DNA of 64,000 bases, taken from contig NZ_JACVAC010000010.1 in assembly GCF_014851685.1 (NCBI RefSeq), forward strand, positions 165,057 through 229,056, given 5' to 3'. The notes below the pieces were generated by a model. It had not been told where the DNA came from, did no database searches, and saw only the letters and a list, made by a program, of their open reading frames with translations. Shown one piece after another: positions 45,607 to 53,246 of this stretch. Source of the DNA: Pseudomonas sp. PDM05. Its GTDB lineage: Bacteria; Pseudomonadota; Gammaproteobacteria; Pseudomonadales; Pseudomonadaceae. How positions within the stretch are numbered: the first letter of the stretch is position 1; each line of letters starts with the position of its first letter. The translations under genes and the position numbers were made by a program.

Positions 45607-46830
45607 TTATGCCGCGCGGGGCGCCAGGCCCTGCATATCAATGGAAGTGACCTGTTGGTCGATGAGCTCGGCAAGCAGTTGGCCGCTGCCACAGGCCAGG
45701 GTAAAACCCAGCGCGCCGTGGCCCAGGTTCAGCCACAGGTTGCGATATTGACCGGCGCCAATCAGCGGCACGCCGGTCGGGGTGGCCGGACGCATGCCGG
45801 CCCATTCCACCGCATGGGCATAGTCGCCAGCCAGGGGAAAAGTCTCCAGGGCCTGGCGTTTCATCAGCGCCAGGCGTTTGGGGTCGAGGCTCGCATCGAA
45901 ACCGACGATGTCCACCATCGCCGCCACCCGCAGTTGCTCGCCGATGCGCGCGTAAACGATCTTGCGGTCGTAGTCGGTGATGCTCACGTTCGGCGCCCGA
46001 TGCTGCGCGCCAATCGGCACGCTGAGGCTGTAGCCCTTGAGCGGGTACAGCGCCAGCGAGGCCCCCAGTTCAGCGCTGCGATAACCGGCGGCCAGCACCA
46101 GGTTTTCGACCGGCATCACCTCATCGCCCAGCTCGATTGCCTGCACCGCGCCGTCGGCATGACGAATGCCAGTGACCTTGCGCCCCAGCACAAAGCGGCA
46201 ACGCCCCGACGCTTGCAGCCGCGCCGCCAAACGCTGGCAGAAGGCATGACAATCGGCCACTTCTTCGTTCGGTGTGTAGATCCCACCGACAAAACCACCG
46301 CCCTCCAGCGCCGGTTCCAAGCGTGCACAATCGGCGGCGGATAGCACTTGCTGTTGCAGGATGTCGGTGATTTTATTGCGTGCCGATTCAAAGCTTGCCG
46401 CAGTGCGAAAGGTCACCAGCTTGCCGTTGCGCCGCCAGTCGAAACCGTCCAGGCGATCATCCTCGCGCCATTGCTGCAACGTCGCTTGGCTCAAGGCCGC
46501 CAGGCGCAGCAGGTGCGCGGCATTGCGCTGGTTCACCGAGCCACGGCAAGCGCCGAGGAACGCCGCCATCCAGCGCCACTGCCGAGGGTCGAGGCGCGGG
46601 CGCAGCTTGAGCGGCGAGTCACCACGCAGCAACCAACCGATGGCTTGCAGTGGCACACCGGCATCCGCCAGCGGGGCGACGTAGCGGTAGGACAATTGCC
46701 CGCCGTTGGCGAAGCTGGTCTCGCTGCCCAGGGTGTCGCGCGCATCGATCACCGTCACTTCATGGCCCGCACGCACCAGCGCATAGGCACTGGCCAGACC
46801 GATCACCCCACCGCCGATGATGCACACCAT
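45607..46830 (-). CDS. dadA: FAD-dependent D-amino acid dehydrogenase (DadA-like)
   Basis: A DAO-superfamily flavoprotein of about 407 residues with N-terminal FAD motif VCIIGGGVIGLASAYALVRAG, SFANGGQLSYRYVAPLAD typical of DadA, VLAAGYRSAEL and the C-terminal NLGHGALGFTLACGSGQLL. It should oxidise D-amino acids to imino acids with electron transfer to the respiratory chain. I chose ATG 46830, preceded by AGGTGG and placing the FAD motif at the start as in other DadA proteins; ATG 46851 is possible. This gene sits with ridA and a LysR gene, not with the usual alr partner, so it may be a paralogue of the housekeeping DadA. Confidence 0.88.
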   Translation of the reverse strand: MVCIIGGGVIGLASAYALVRAGHEVTVIDARDTLGSETSFANGGQLSYRYVAPLADAGVPLQAIGWLLRGDSPLKLRPRLDPRQWRWMAAFLGACRGSVNQRNAAHLLRLAALSQATLQQWREDDRLDGFDWRRNGKLVTFRTAASFESARNKITDILQQQVLSAADCARLEPALEGGGFVGGIYTPNEEVADCHAFCQRLAARLQASGRCRFVLGRKVTGIRHADGAVQAIELGDEVMPVENLVLAAGYRSAELGASLALYPLKGYSLSVPIGAQHRAPNVSITDYDRKIVYARIGEQLRVAAMVDIVGFDASLDPKRLALMKRQALETFPLAGDYAHAVEWAGMRPATPTGVPLIGAGQYRNLWLNLGHGALGFTLACGSGQLLAELIDQQVTSIDMQGLAPRAA

Positions 46831-46938
46831 CCCCGCCACCTGCCGTTGCATTAAGAGGGTTCCAGCCTAGGGGCAGGTGACAGGCCAGCGACAATGAATA
46901 AAGATGGTTCACCTATAAACAAAGGTTATGGACTTGCC

Positions 46939-47841
46939 ATGCGCCTGCGTCATATCGAAATCTTCCAGGCTATCCGCCAGACCGGCTCCGTCAGCGCTGC
47001 CGCGCAGTTGTTGCACGTGTCACAACCGGCAGTGACCAAGGTGCTGCAGCACGCCGAGTTGCAGTTGGGTTTCCCGTTGTTTCTGCGGGTGCGCGGCAAG
47101 TTGCAGCCCACGCCGGAAGCGCTGGCGCTGGAGCGCGAAGTCGATAAAGTCACCGACAGCCTGCAAGCCGTGCGGCGCCTGGCCAAGAGCTTGCGCCGCG
47201 CGCCGGGCCAGAGCGTGCGCATCGGGGCGATCCCGGCGCTGGCCCTGTCGCTGCTGCCGCCGGCAATCCTGGAATGGACCCGCGATTACCCGGACATGGC
47301 CTGCGAGCTGTCCAGCGACCACAGCCGTGAGCTGGTGCAGAAACTGCTGATGCGCGAGATTGATCTGGCGCTGACCCTCAACTTCTCCGGGCACCCGGGG
47401 TTGACCACCCAAGTGCTGGCCAACGGTGTGCTGGTGGCGTTGGCGTCCAAAGGCTACTGGAGCGAAGCCGAACTGAGCACGCCATTGCCCTTGGCGGACC
47501 TGGCGGGTGCGCCGTTGATCGGCCTTTCCAGCGCCGATCCGCTGGCCGCCAAACTCGACAGCTACCTGGAAAACGTCGACCCCGCGCCCCGGGTGACAAT
47601 CTCGGTGCAAACCTATTCCCTGGCCCGCGCCATGGTCGAATCCGGCGCTGGCCTGACGGTCATCGACCCCTTCACCGCCCTCGGCGCCTCGACCGCCACC
47701 ACCTGCATCCGCCCGCTCACACCACCGTTGCCGATCACCTTGTACGCCCTGACCCGCGCAGATGAGCCGCCGCCGCATATGTTGGCCAAGTTGTTGGGGA
47801 TTGTTGGGCAGCGTGCCTGGGAACTGCTGCAACGTCTGTAG
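46939..47841 (+). CDS. LysR-type transcriptional regulator
   Basis: A 300-residue LysR regulator. The helix-turn-helix spans about residues 3-60 (RLRHIEIFQAIRQTGSVSAA, HVSQPAVTKVLQHAE), followed by a periplasmic-binding-like effector domain (VRIGAIPALALSLLPPAI). I chose ATG 46939, which starts the HTH directly; ATG 46894 would add 15 atypical residues. It is divergent from the dadA-ridA-binding protein unit and is its likely regulator, acting at the 108-bp shared region. Its end marks the left side of the AT-rich island. Confidence 0.9.
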   Translation: MRLRHIEIFQAIRQTGSVSAAAQLLHVSQPAVTKVLQHAELQLGFPLFLRVRGKLQPTPEALALEREVDKVTDSLQAVRRLAKSLRRAPGQSVRIGAIPALALSLLPPAILEWTRDYPDMACELSSDHSRELVQKLLMREIDLALTLNFSGHPGLTTQVLANGVLVALASKGYWSEAELSTPLPLADLAGAPLIGLSSADPLAAKLDSYLENVDPAPRVTISVQTYSLARAMVESGAGLTVIDPFTALGASTATTCIRPLTPPLPITLYALTRADEPPPHMLAKLLGIVGQRAWELLQRL

Positions 47842-48356
47842 GAACACAGAAGATCCAATGTGGGAGGGGCAAGCCCTACTCCATATGTTTATCTCAGTTA
47901 AAGCACTTACTTAATGCATGAATTGGAATCTGAGTATCGATTGCAGAAACAGCTCAGAGGACTGTTTTTAAGACCAAGAGATAGGAATCGGATTACATCC
48001 GCACGATATAACGGCTTAAAAAGTCTTGAAATTTCGAAAATAGAGCTTTGCTGTAACGAGTCAGCCGTTAATCCATAATTGCAAAAAAATAAACAAGCAC
48101 ACAACAAACGATTCGATTGCCTCCATGACCTCTTCATCCTACATACTCGTAGGAGCCATCCTTCAAAGCGGGACCTTTCTTACAAGCAAACAGTAATCTT
48201 AGGAAATTTCTGAAATTTCATTTTTTATTTGACTTAAAGAATCGCTGGGACTTTTATATAAGAGCAGCCACGATTCTTGCTGGCATGCAAGACACTTAAT
48301 CCGACTGCAAATACGCTGAAAATACGCTGAAATCAAAAACAAAAAGGAGCAATATC
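47842..48356. other. AT-rich intergenic region upstream of the peptide cluster
   Basis: These 515 bp lack a supported gene. They begin with a degenerate REP-like piece (GTGGGAGGGGCAAGCCC near 47860). The composition then falls sharply in GC. A direct repeat of AATACGCTGA occurs at about 48310-48331. Candidate promoter elements lie near 48229-48258 and a strong ribosome site at 48344-48349. The segment probably carries regulatory sites for the downstream cluster. Confidence 0.5.
48229..48258 (+). promoter_or_regulatory. Candidate promoter of the peptide cluster
   Basis: TTGACT at 48229-48234 and TTTATA at 48253-48258 are separated by 18 bp. This is about 100 bp before the precursor gene. The match is moderate and by eye. 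Confidence 0.4.
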
Positions 48357-48476
48357 ATGGCAGACGAAAATGACGATGACTATCTGGATGAACTGGCCTC
48401 TGATGTCGAGACCTTAACTCCGGTACCCGATGGAAGTTACGACATGGTTGCTGGAAAAACGGCACCCGAATTCTAA
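48357..48476 (+). CDS. Putative RiPP precursor peptide, 39 residues
   Basis: A short reading frame with an excellent ribosome site (AAGGAG at 48344-48349, seven bases before ATG). The peptide begins MADENDDDYLDELASDVETL, a strongly acidic helix-prone leader, and ends TPVPDGSYDMVAGKTAPEF. It has no cysteine; possible modification sites in the C-terminal half are Asp, Ser, Tyr, Met, Lys, Thr, Glu and Phe. It is the first gene before a B12-type radical SAM enzyme and an MNIO-type oxidase, exactly where RiPP precursors sit. The function is inferred from size, leader character, translation signal and context; no homologue is claimed. Confidence 0.72.
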   Translation: MADENDDDYLDELASDVETLTPVPDGSYDMVAGKTAPEF

Positions 48477-48495
48477 TGAAGTACTACTAGCTACT

Positions 48496-48524
48496 AATTG
48501 GACACTGTAAAGCGGTGTCCAATT
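48496..48524 (+). promoter_or_regulatory. 10-bp perfect hairpin between precursor and enzyme genes
   Basis: AATTGGACAC and GTGTCCAATT are exact complements around a 9-nt loop, with no following T-run. Such a hairpin could stabilise the 3' end of the precursor message, cause partial termination, or limit translation of the 84-residue gene that starts 12 bp later. Confidence 0.65.
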
Positions 48525-48535
48525 ACTGAGAGCGG

Positions 48536-48790
48536 ATGGATCAACACCGCATGAGAATAAAAACGAAGATCGGAGTAGTCTGCCTAACAGAACTAGGATA
48601 TTGCTTCTTCCATAACGGGACGCACCTTCTAAAAATATCGAAAAAGAAATTTATTGATGCACTAGATTCTGACGAGAAATCTGCGCTCATAGCGGAGCGC
48701 TATCCAGATTTTTTTTGCCTGGCTAAAGCCAGTGAAGCGAGGAGTTCTTATGAAAAAAGCTCCCAACTTTTCCGCGCCTTGCACGAGTGA
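48536..48790 (+). CDS. 84-residue protein of unknown function, possible RiPP recognition element
   Basis: A small protein starting at ATG 48536 (weak GAG before it). The N-terminal half alternates hydrophobic residues as three short strands (KTKIGVVCLTELGYCFF, THLLKISKKKFIDAL), and the second half is helical (DSDEKSALIAERYPDFFCLA). Three strands plus helices is the layout of PqqD-like recognition elements, but no signature is certain. Its 3' end overlaps the radical SAM gene by 41 bp, implying translational coupling. The gene is AT-rich like the rest of the cluster. An alternative is an unrelated small regulator. Confidence 0.6.
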   Translation: MDQHRMRIKTKIGVVCLTELGYCFFHNGTHLLKISKKKFIDALDSDEKSALIAERYPDFFCLAKASEARSSYEKSSQLFRALHE

Positions 48791-50486
48791 GCCTGTCGAA
48801 CTCTGTCGACTCGCATTAGTCGCTCTACCCTACGGCGAAGGCCCACAAAAAGTGATGCCGCTTGGCCTACAGAACATTTCAGCTTATGTAAGAAAAAATT
48901 CCGAGCATACAACGTGTAAAATCTTTGACTATTCCGACCTATACACATCAGATATTGACGAGCTAGCTGATTTAATCAACTGGGCACCACACTTTATAGG
49001 GATCTCAATATATAGCAGTCATGTGCAGGCAGCGATAACATGGGGGAAAACAATAAAAAATGCCTTGCCCGGAACATTCATTTTCTGTGGCGGCCCACAT
49101 ATAAGCCTAGCAGCGGAAGATTTTCTGCGTGCGAGTAACAGGACCTTTGAGTTAGCGATACGTGGCGAGGGCGAGCATTCAACTGCTAAACTCATAGACG
49201 TATTTAATAATACTCACACTCAGTTCCCACGCAAAACAAAATCAAAAAAACACATTTATAAAAATCACTTCAATAGAATACCAAACGCAGTGTGGCTTAC
49301 GACATCTGGAAAGCTGAAAGAGTCCTATATAGAAAAGATACAACTCCCCACAGCGGACTGGGAGAACCCGCTCCTTGAATACTCTTCGGAACGCTTACAA
49401 AAACTTTATTTCACGGATAGGAAAGACGCTAAACAGAGAAAAGCCATAGCATTGACAAGCAGTCGAGGTTGCCCATTAGCATGCTCTTTTTGCGCTATTG
49501 TCGCAGCAGACAAGGAGGGGCCAAAATGGCGCGCCATCGACGCCACGACACTTGTTAGCTGGATAGCGGAAGCCTATACGCACTACTCGTTCGAACACAT
49601 ATACATGATGGATGCGAATTTTTTCGTTCGTAAAGATAGGGTGCTGGAATTTTCAGAGAAACTGTACAACTTATTTAACGGCCGGGTTACATGGAGCAGT
49701 TCCTCCACGGTAGGCTACCTTCTAAAGTTACAATCCGAACTACCAAAACTAGTAAGTCAGGGACTAAGGCTTGTCGAGATGGGCATCGAGTCTGGCTCAC
49801 AGTCGCAACTAGACTACATGAACAAAAGGGTCACCGTGCAAAACAATATTGATGCCGTAAGAGCCCTACAAAACAACAAGATCGATGTCGGACTTGACTT
49901 TATAATGTTTTATCACGACCAACAAAAAAGAGAAATCGTTGAAAACTTAGTTTTTTTGGTAAAATCCGGGCTGACAGAACACGAATCCTTAGATCACTAT
50001 TTCAATATTATGATGTTGTATCCAGGAACCCCCGTAAGAAAAAATCTGGAGAGAAAGACAGGCACAAAGCTTGACCTGACACAGCTACCAAACAGCAGAG
50101 CATTTATTGACAATCACGAAGTATATAACATATATACCGCCTATATAGACAACTTTGCAATCCCACTACTAAATCAACTCGAACAAGCAATCGCATCAAA
50201 CATTGAAAAAATCGGGACACATACGTCGCTTATAGAGACAGCCTACCTCTCCTTGCTGAATATTCACTTAAAGCATATGCCATTCAAAGTTTTATGGTGG
50301 CTTTGCCACAACACAGATAAAACAACTGAAATTAACCGCGAGCCATTCTTTACCAACTATGTGGCAACAATCAACAAAGCTATCGCCGATGACAAACCGG
50401 TCAACGCGCCCAAACTCAAAATCCTAGAAACACCGACAACTGGTTCAGGAGGTAGGAGAGGTGAACTTATAGTTAGATCCTTATAA
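48750..50486 (+). CDS. B12-binding-domain radical SAM enzyme
   Basis: A 578-residue enzyme. Residues about 20-165 form a cobalamin-binding-like Rossmann domain (VMPLGLQNISAYVRK, PHFIGISIYSSHVQA, FIFCGGPHIS, AIRGEGEHS). The radical SAM core follows with the 4Fe-4S motif Cys241-x3-Cys245-x2-Cys248 in SRGCPLACSFC, and later LVEMGIESGSQSQLDYMNKR. The DxHxxG cobalt-ligand motif is not seen, as in many class B enzymes. Such enzymes often methylate unactivated carbons; in RiPP clusters they modify the peptide. ATG 48750 has GCGAGGAG six bases upstream. The gene is AT-rich with many AAA, ATA and AGA codons. Confidence 0.88.
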   Translation: MKKAPNFSAPCTSEPVELCRLALVALPYGEGPQKVMPLGLQNISAYVRKNSEHTTCKIFDYSDLYTSDIDELADLINWAPHFIGISIYSSHVQAAITWGKTIKNALPGTFIFCGGPHISLAAEDFLRASNRTFELAIRGEGEHSTAKLIDVFNNTHTQFPRKTKSKKHIYKNHFNRIPNAVWLTTSGKLKESYIEKIQLPTADWENPLLEYSSERLQKLYFTDRKDAKQRKAIALTSSRGCPLACSFCAIVAADKEGPKWRAIDATTLVSWIAEAYTHYSFEHIYMMDANFFVRKDRVLEFSEKLYNLFNGRVTWSSSSTVGYLLKLQSELPKLVSQGLRLVEMGIESGSQSQLDYMNKRVTVQNNIDAVRALQNNKIDVGLDFIMFYHDQQKREIVENLVFLVKSGLTEHESLDHYFNIMMLYPGTPVRKNLERKTGTKLDLTQLPNSRAFIDNHEVYNIYTAYIDNFAIPLLNQLEQAIASNIEKIGTHTSLIETAYLSLLNIHLKHMPFKVLWWLCHNTDKTTEINREPFFTNYVATINKAIADDKPVNAPKLKILETPTTGSGGRRGELIVRSL

Positions 50487-50508
50487 CCAACATTCAAACG
50501 GGTGATTT

Positions 50509-51357
50509 ATGGACAACCGCTCAATTCGCATAGGCATCAGCGGCGACGTAGAGAAACTAAAACAATTCGTTCAGCATCGCACTGACAACAACCATATATA
50601 TAACCAAACACCGATTCGCCACTTTAGTTTGGGTATACGCCCTTGGGATAAAATAGAAAGCTCATTAACTGATATATGCCTATCCGCAGACTTTACGATG
50701 TCCGCACACCCCGTAGACATCAATTTCTCAGGGGTTACTGACTTGGCAGACTTAAAAAACCTGAAGGAGGCGCTAGCCACACTTCCTATAATTTATATCG
50801 AGGAAGACATCGGAATTTGGAGGAATGGTAATTTATTTTTGGGCGCTCACCAAACCAATCCGCCTATGAATAAAGAAACATTAAAAACCACTGCTGACAA
50901 TGCCAGATTCATAAATGACTACTTTGAAATACCTGTAGTCTTGGAAAACCCACCAATCTATAGCGAATTTGGAAACATAGAATTTTGGGAGTTTTACCTA
51001 GAACTGTGCAGGCGCTCTGAATGCATGATGGCGTTTGATATTGGGCACTATCTTGGCTACTGTAAAACTAAAGGTCTAGCGTTCGATTTGCCCTGCGCTG
51101 CCCACGAAATCTGGAATCTAATTAAGACGCTACACATCTCAGGAGTGAAGTCTTGGCTATGGAATGGCATTCCCGTCTGGCTTGACCAACATTCAGACCA
51201 CTTCAACAACGAACTAACCGAAACATTTAAAAGCGCGGTAATAAAAAGTCTAAAAACGCACAACATTTTGTTGGAAATGGAGGGAGCATCGCTAGACGTT
51301 GAAAACAGCAACATACTTCTCATAAAAAAGGCGTTCATAGAAGCGAATAAAAAATGA
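50509..51357 (+). CDS. Divergent DUF692/MNIO-family multinuclear iron-dependent oxidase
   Basis: A 282-residue TIM-barrel protein. It aligns in order with DUF692 landmarks known from MbnB, TglH and ChrH: LGIRPWD near residue 41, His67 on the strand MSAHPVDINFSG, the EED segment at 98-100 where family members have SEH, VVLENPPIYSEF (Glu146, Asn147), FDIGHYLG (Asp177, His180; usually DVNN), LHISG (His209), LDQHSD (Asp226, His228) and LLEME (Glu256). The metal-ligand pattern is therefore mostly kept but altered at two points. MNIOs oxidise Cys, Asp or Asn residues of precursor peptides. The next gene overlaps it by ATGA. Confidence 0.8.
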   Translation: MDNRSIRIGISGDVEKLKQFVQHRTDNNHIYNQTPIRHFSLGIRPWDKIESSLTDICLSADFTMSAHPVDINFSGVTDLADLKNLKEALATLPIIYIEEDIGIWRNGNLFLGAHQTNPPMNKETLKTTADNARFINDYFEIPVVLENPPIYSEFGNIEFWEFYLELCRRSECMMAFDIGHYLGYCKTKGLAFDLPCAAHEIWNLIKTLHISGVKSWLWNGIPVWLDQHSDHFNNELTETFKSAVIKSLKTHNILLEMEGASLDVENSNILLIKKAFIEANKK

Positions 51358-51887
51358 AGAAATCCTGCCACATCTCAACAACTATATTTTTCTCAAAAAT
51401 ATATGATTCTAATAACTTGCTATCAACTCCAACATCCTCGGAAGAAAAACACTTCTCGTTTGAAAGCATCAGAAGGTATTTAGACATCTCTAGGCACATC
51501 AGTAGAAGATGGCCCTATACGATCAGGTATCTAGAATCAATTCACGGAGAGGAAGTTTTAATCGCCGTATTCGATCGCTTTGATAAAACCTCGAAAATTT
51601 ACAAAAATTTAAACGCCGCGGCGTGTGAAATTTTTCTACAGAAGATAAAAACTCAATCCCCCCCTATCGATTACGAACTACTGCTTTACGAAGATTTTCG
51701 AAATAGGAGAGACACACAATACAAATATGTCTCTACCCCGCCCGCAGGACGTTCTCGCACTTTAGTTCCTTTCGACTTGGACTCCATTTACACGACACTA
51801 ATGTTTTATGGTAGAGCTCATGCCCCGTCGATCTTTTATAAAAATCTAGTACTTGAACCCGGCAAAACTTTCAGGGTCAGGCTATGA
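51354..51887 (+). CDS. 177-residue protein of unknown function, candidate MNIO partner
   Basis: Its ATG overlaps the stop of the MNIO gene (ATGA at 51354-51357), and its own stop overlaps the next start, so it is tightly coupled to both. It has no signal peptide or membrane helix. Visible segments are SFESIRRYLDISRHISRRWPY and IDYELLLYEDFRNRRDTQYKY. Known MNIOs act with a separate small partner that binds the precursor (MbnC, TglI, ChrI), and position and size fit such a role. I do not recognise its sequence, so the partner assignment is inference only. Confidence 0.6.
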   Translation: MKKSCHISTTIFFSKIYDSNNLLSTPTSSEEKHFSFESIRRYLDISRHISRRWPYTIRYLESIHGEEVLIAVFDRFDKTSKIYKNLNAAACEIFLQKIKTQSPPIDYELLLYEDFRNRRDTQYKYVSTPPAGRSRTLVPFDLDSIYTTLMFYGRAHAPSIFYKNLVLEPGKTFRVRL

Positions 51888-53140
51888 ATAGCGCCACCAA
51901 TATTGTCTCCCGCTCAGACGCACTATATGGTGGCATCGCGATGGGTGTAACGATACTAGAACTGGCGCTGATAGCAACCAACCCTAAGCTTGGGAGTTTT
52001 TCCTTAGAGTTCTCGCTCATTACACAGCTGCTAATTTCTCTGGTTATTGAGTTTTACGTTGGGCATTCGTTTGCAAACCGTTTTGGCACGGCATACACAA
52101 CAATTTACGGTTTCATATTCAAGCTTGCATGCGCTATTTTTTTAACCACCGGATTTTATTTAGCACTACTCGACTACTGGCATATTAGTTGGTGTTTGAT
52201 ACTTATTTCATTCACCTTCGACTCAATAGGCACTGGCTGCCTGCGATCATCTTTCAGGCCGGCCTACAACGACCTCCACCTGCACCTTACTGGACATAGT
52301 GCAGATTACGTGGGGGCTTTTAAAAAATACCTGCACATACGCATAGGGACTCCATTAACTTTATTACTGATAGCATCACTCATGATGAGTAGCGGATACT
52401 ACCTGTACGCCATGCTAGTGACGATGTTGCCAATATTATTGTGCCGAGTCATTCAGACTTACGTCTCCTACCATGATCTCAAGCCAGTCCTTACTAAAAA
52501 GAACAGCTCAAAGCACCGAACCCGCCTTTATTATATTCAGCACTTTAAAGTCATCTCTAAATACCCTAGCCAGTTTTTGGGATACGTAGCAGGCAATACT
52601 TTTGAGATGTTGATCCTCATGTACGCAATTGGCTTATTATATCGACACAAACCCTCGACAGACATACCTGAAGGTTTATCTTGGCTAGGAAGCTCACTAA
52701 CAGCCTTTGTAGTTTTTTTGGCGTCTACGGTTCTCGGAGTCGTCGGACTATCCCAGACCACACTGAAAAAATCCGGCTCAACATTTTCATTTTTTTGCTT
52801 TTTCATAACCGTTGCCATATCCCTGCCAACGGCCATTGACAACACGAACACTTCATACTTCCTGATTCTTTCCGCCTTCTGTTTTTTTGGGGCTGGGATT
52901 GGAATCATAATGACCAGAGTCACATCAAATGAAGTTCTAGATCGTGCATGTAGGCAGGAAATATTCTCTTTCTTTCTAATCACCGAACTCGTAACGACAA
53001 TTGCGGTTATATTTACAGTTATGGTAAGCAGCCTTTTCTTTTCTCCAGAGAAAATAATGAATGGGCTAAGCTATGGTTTAATAATGCTCATGGGAGCTTA
53101 CTGCTTTTCTACTACTTACAAACAGCTGAAAGAAAAGTAA
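51884..53140 (+). CDS. Polytopic membrane transporter, MFS-like, probable peptide exporter
   Basis: A 418-residue hydrophobic protein with about 10-12 predicted membrane helices, for example ILELALIATNP, LIMLMGAYCFSTTY and FFGAGIGIIMTRVTS, and basic loops (KKNSSKHRTR). The pattern resembles an MFS permease, but typical motifs are weak. It is the last gene of the cluster, coupled by ATGA overlap with the preceding gene, and ends before a terminator. Export of the modified peptide, with possible self-protection, is the natural inference. It has the same AT-rich composition as the cluster. Confidence 0.7.
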   Translation: MNSATNIVSRSDALYGGIAMGVTILELALIATNPKLGSFSLEFSLITQLLISLVIEFYVGHSFANRFGTAYTTIYGFIFKLACAIFLTTGFYLALLDYWHISWCLILISFTFDSIGTGCLRSSFRPAYNDLHLHLTGHSADYVGAFKKYLHIRIGTPLTLLLIASLMMSSGYYLYAMLVTMLPILLCRVIQTYVSYHDLKPVLTKKNSSKHRTRLYYIQHFKVISKYPSQFLGYVAGNTFEMLILMYAIGLLYRHKPSTDIPEGLSWLGSSLTAFVVFLASTVLGVVGLSQTTLKKSGSTFSFFCFFITVAISLPTAIDNTNTSYFLILSAFCFFGAGIGIIMTRVTSNEVLDRACRQEIFSFFLITELVTTIAVIFTVMVSSLFFSPEKIMNGLSYGLIMLMGAYCFSTTYKQLKEK

Positions 53141-53198
53141 ATTTTCAATGTAAACCAGCGTCAGCCAACCTATTTGTCACTGGCCCAACTCCATCGGG

Positions 53199-53232
53199 GT
53201 GGGACGGTGCGACAAGCACCCTCCCACTTTTT
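53199..53232 (+). terminator. Terminator-like hairpin ending the peptide cluster
   Basis: GTGGGA-C-GGTGC, loop GACAA, GCACC-C-TCCCAC, then five T. The arms are REP-like (GTGGGA/TCCCAC). It is convergent with the hemolysin-III gene. Confidence 0.75.
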
Positions 53233-53246
53233 GATCGAGTCGTCTG

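Noticed and set aside
47907..48137. 76-codon minus-strand frame and a 54-codon plus-strand frame (47914-48078) in the AT-rich spacer
   Set aside because: Neither has a ribosome site or recognisable domain; the region is better explained as regulatory space. A decayed gene cannot be excluded.
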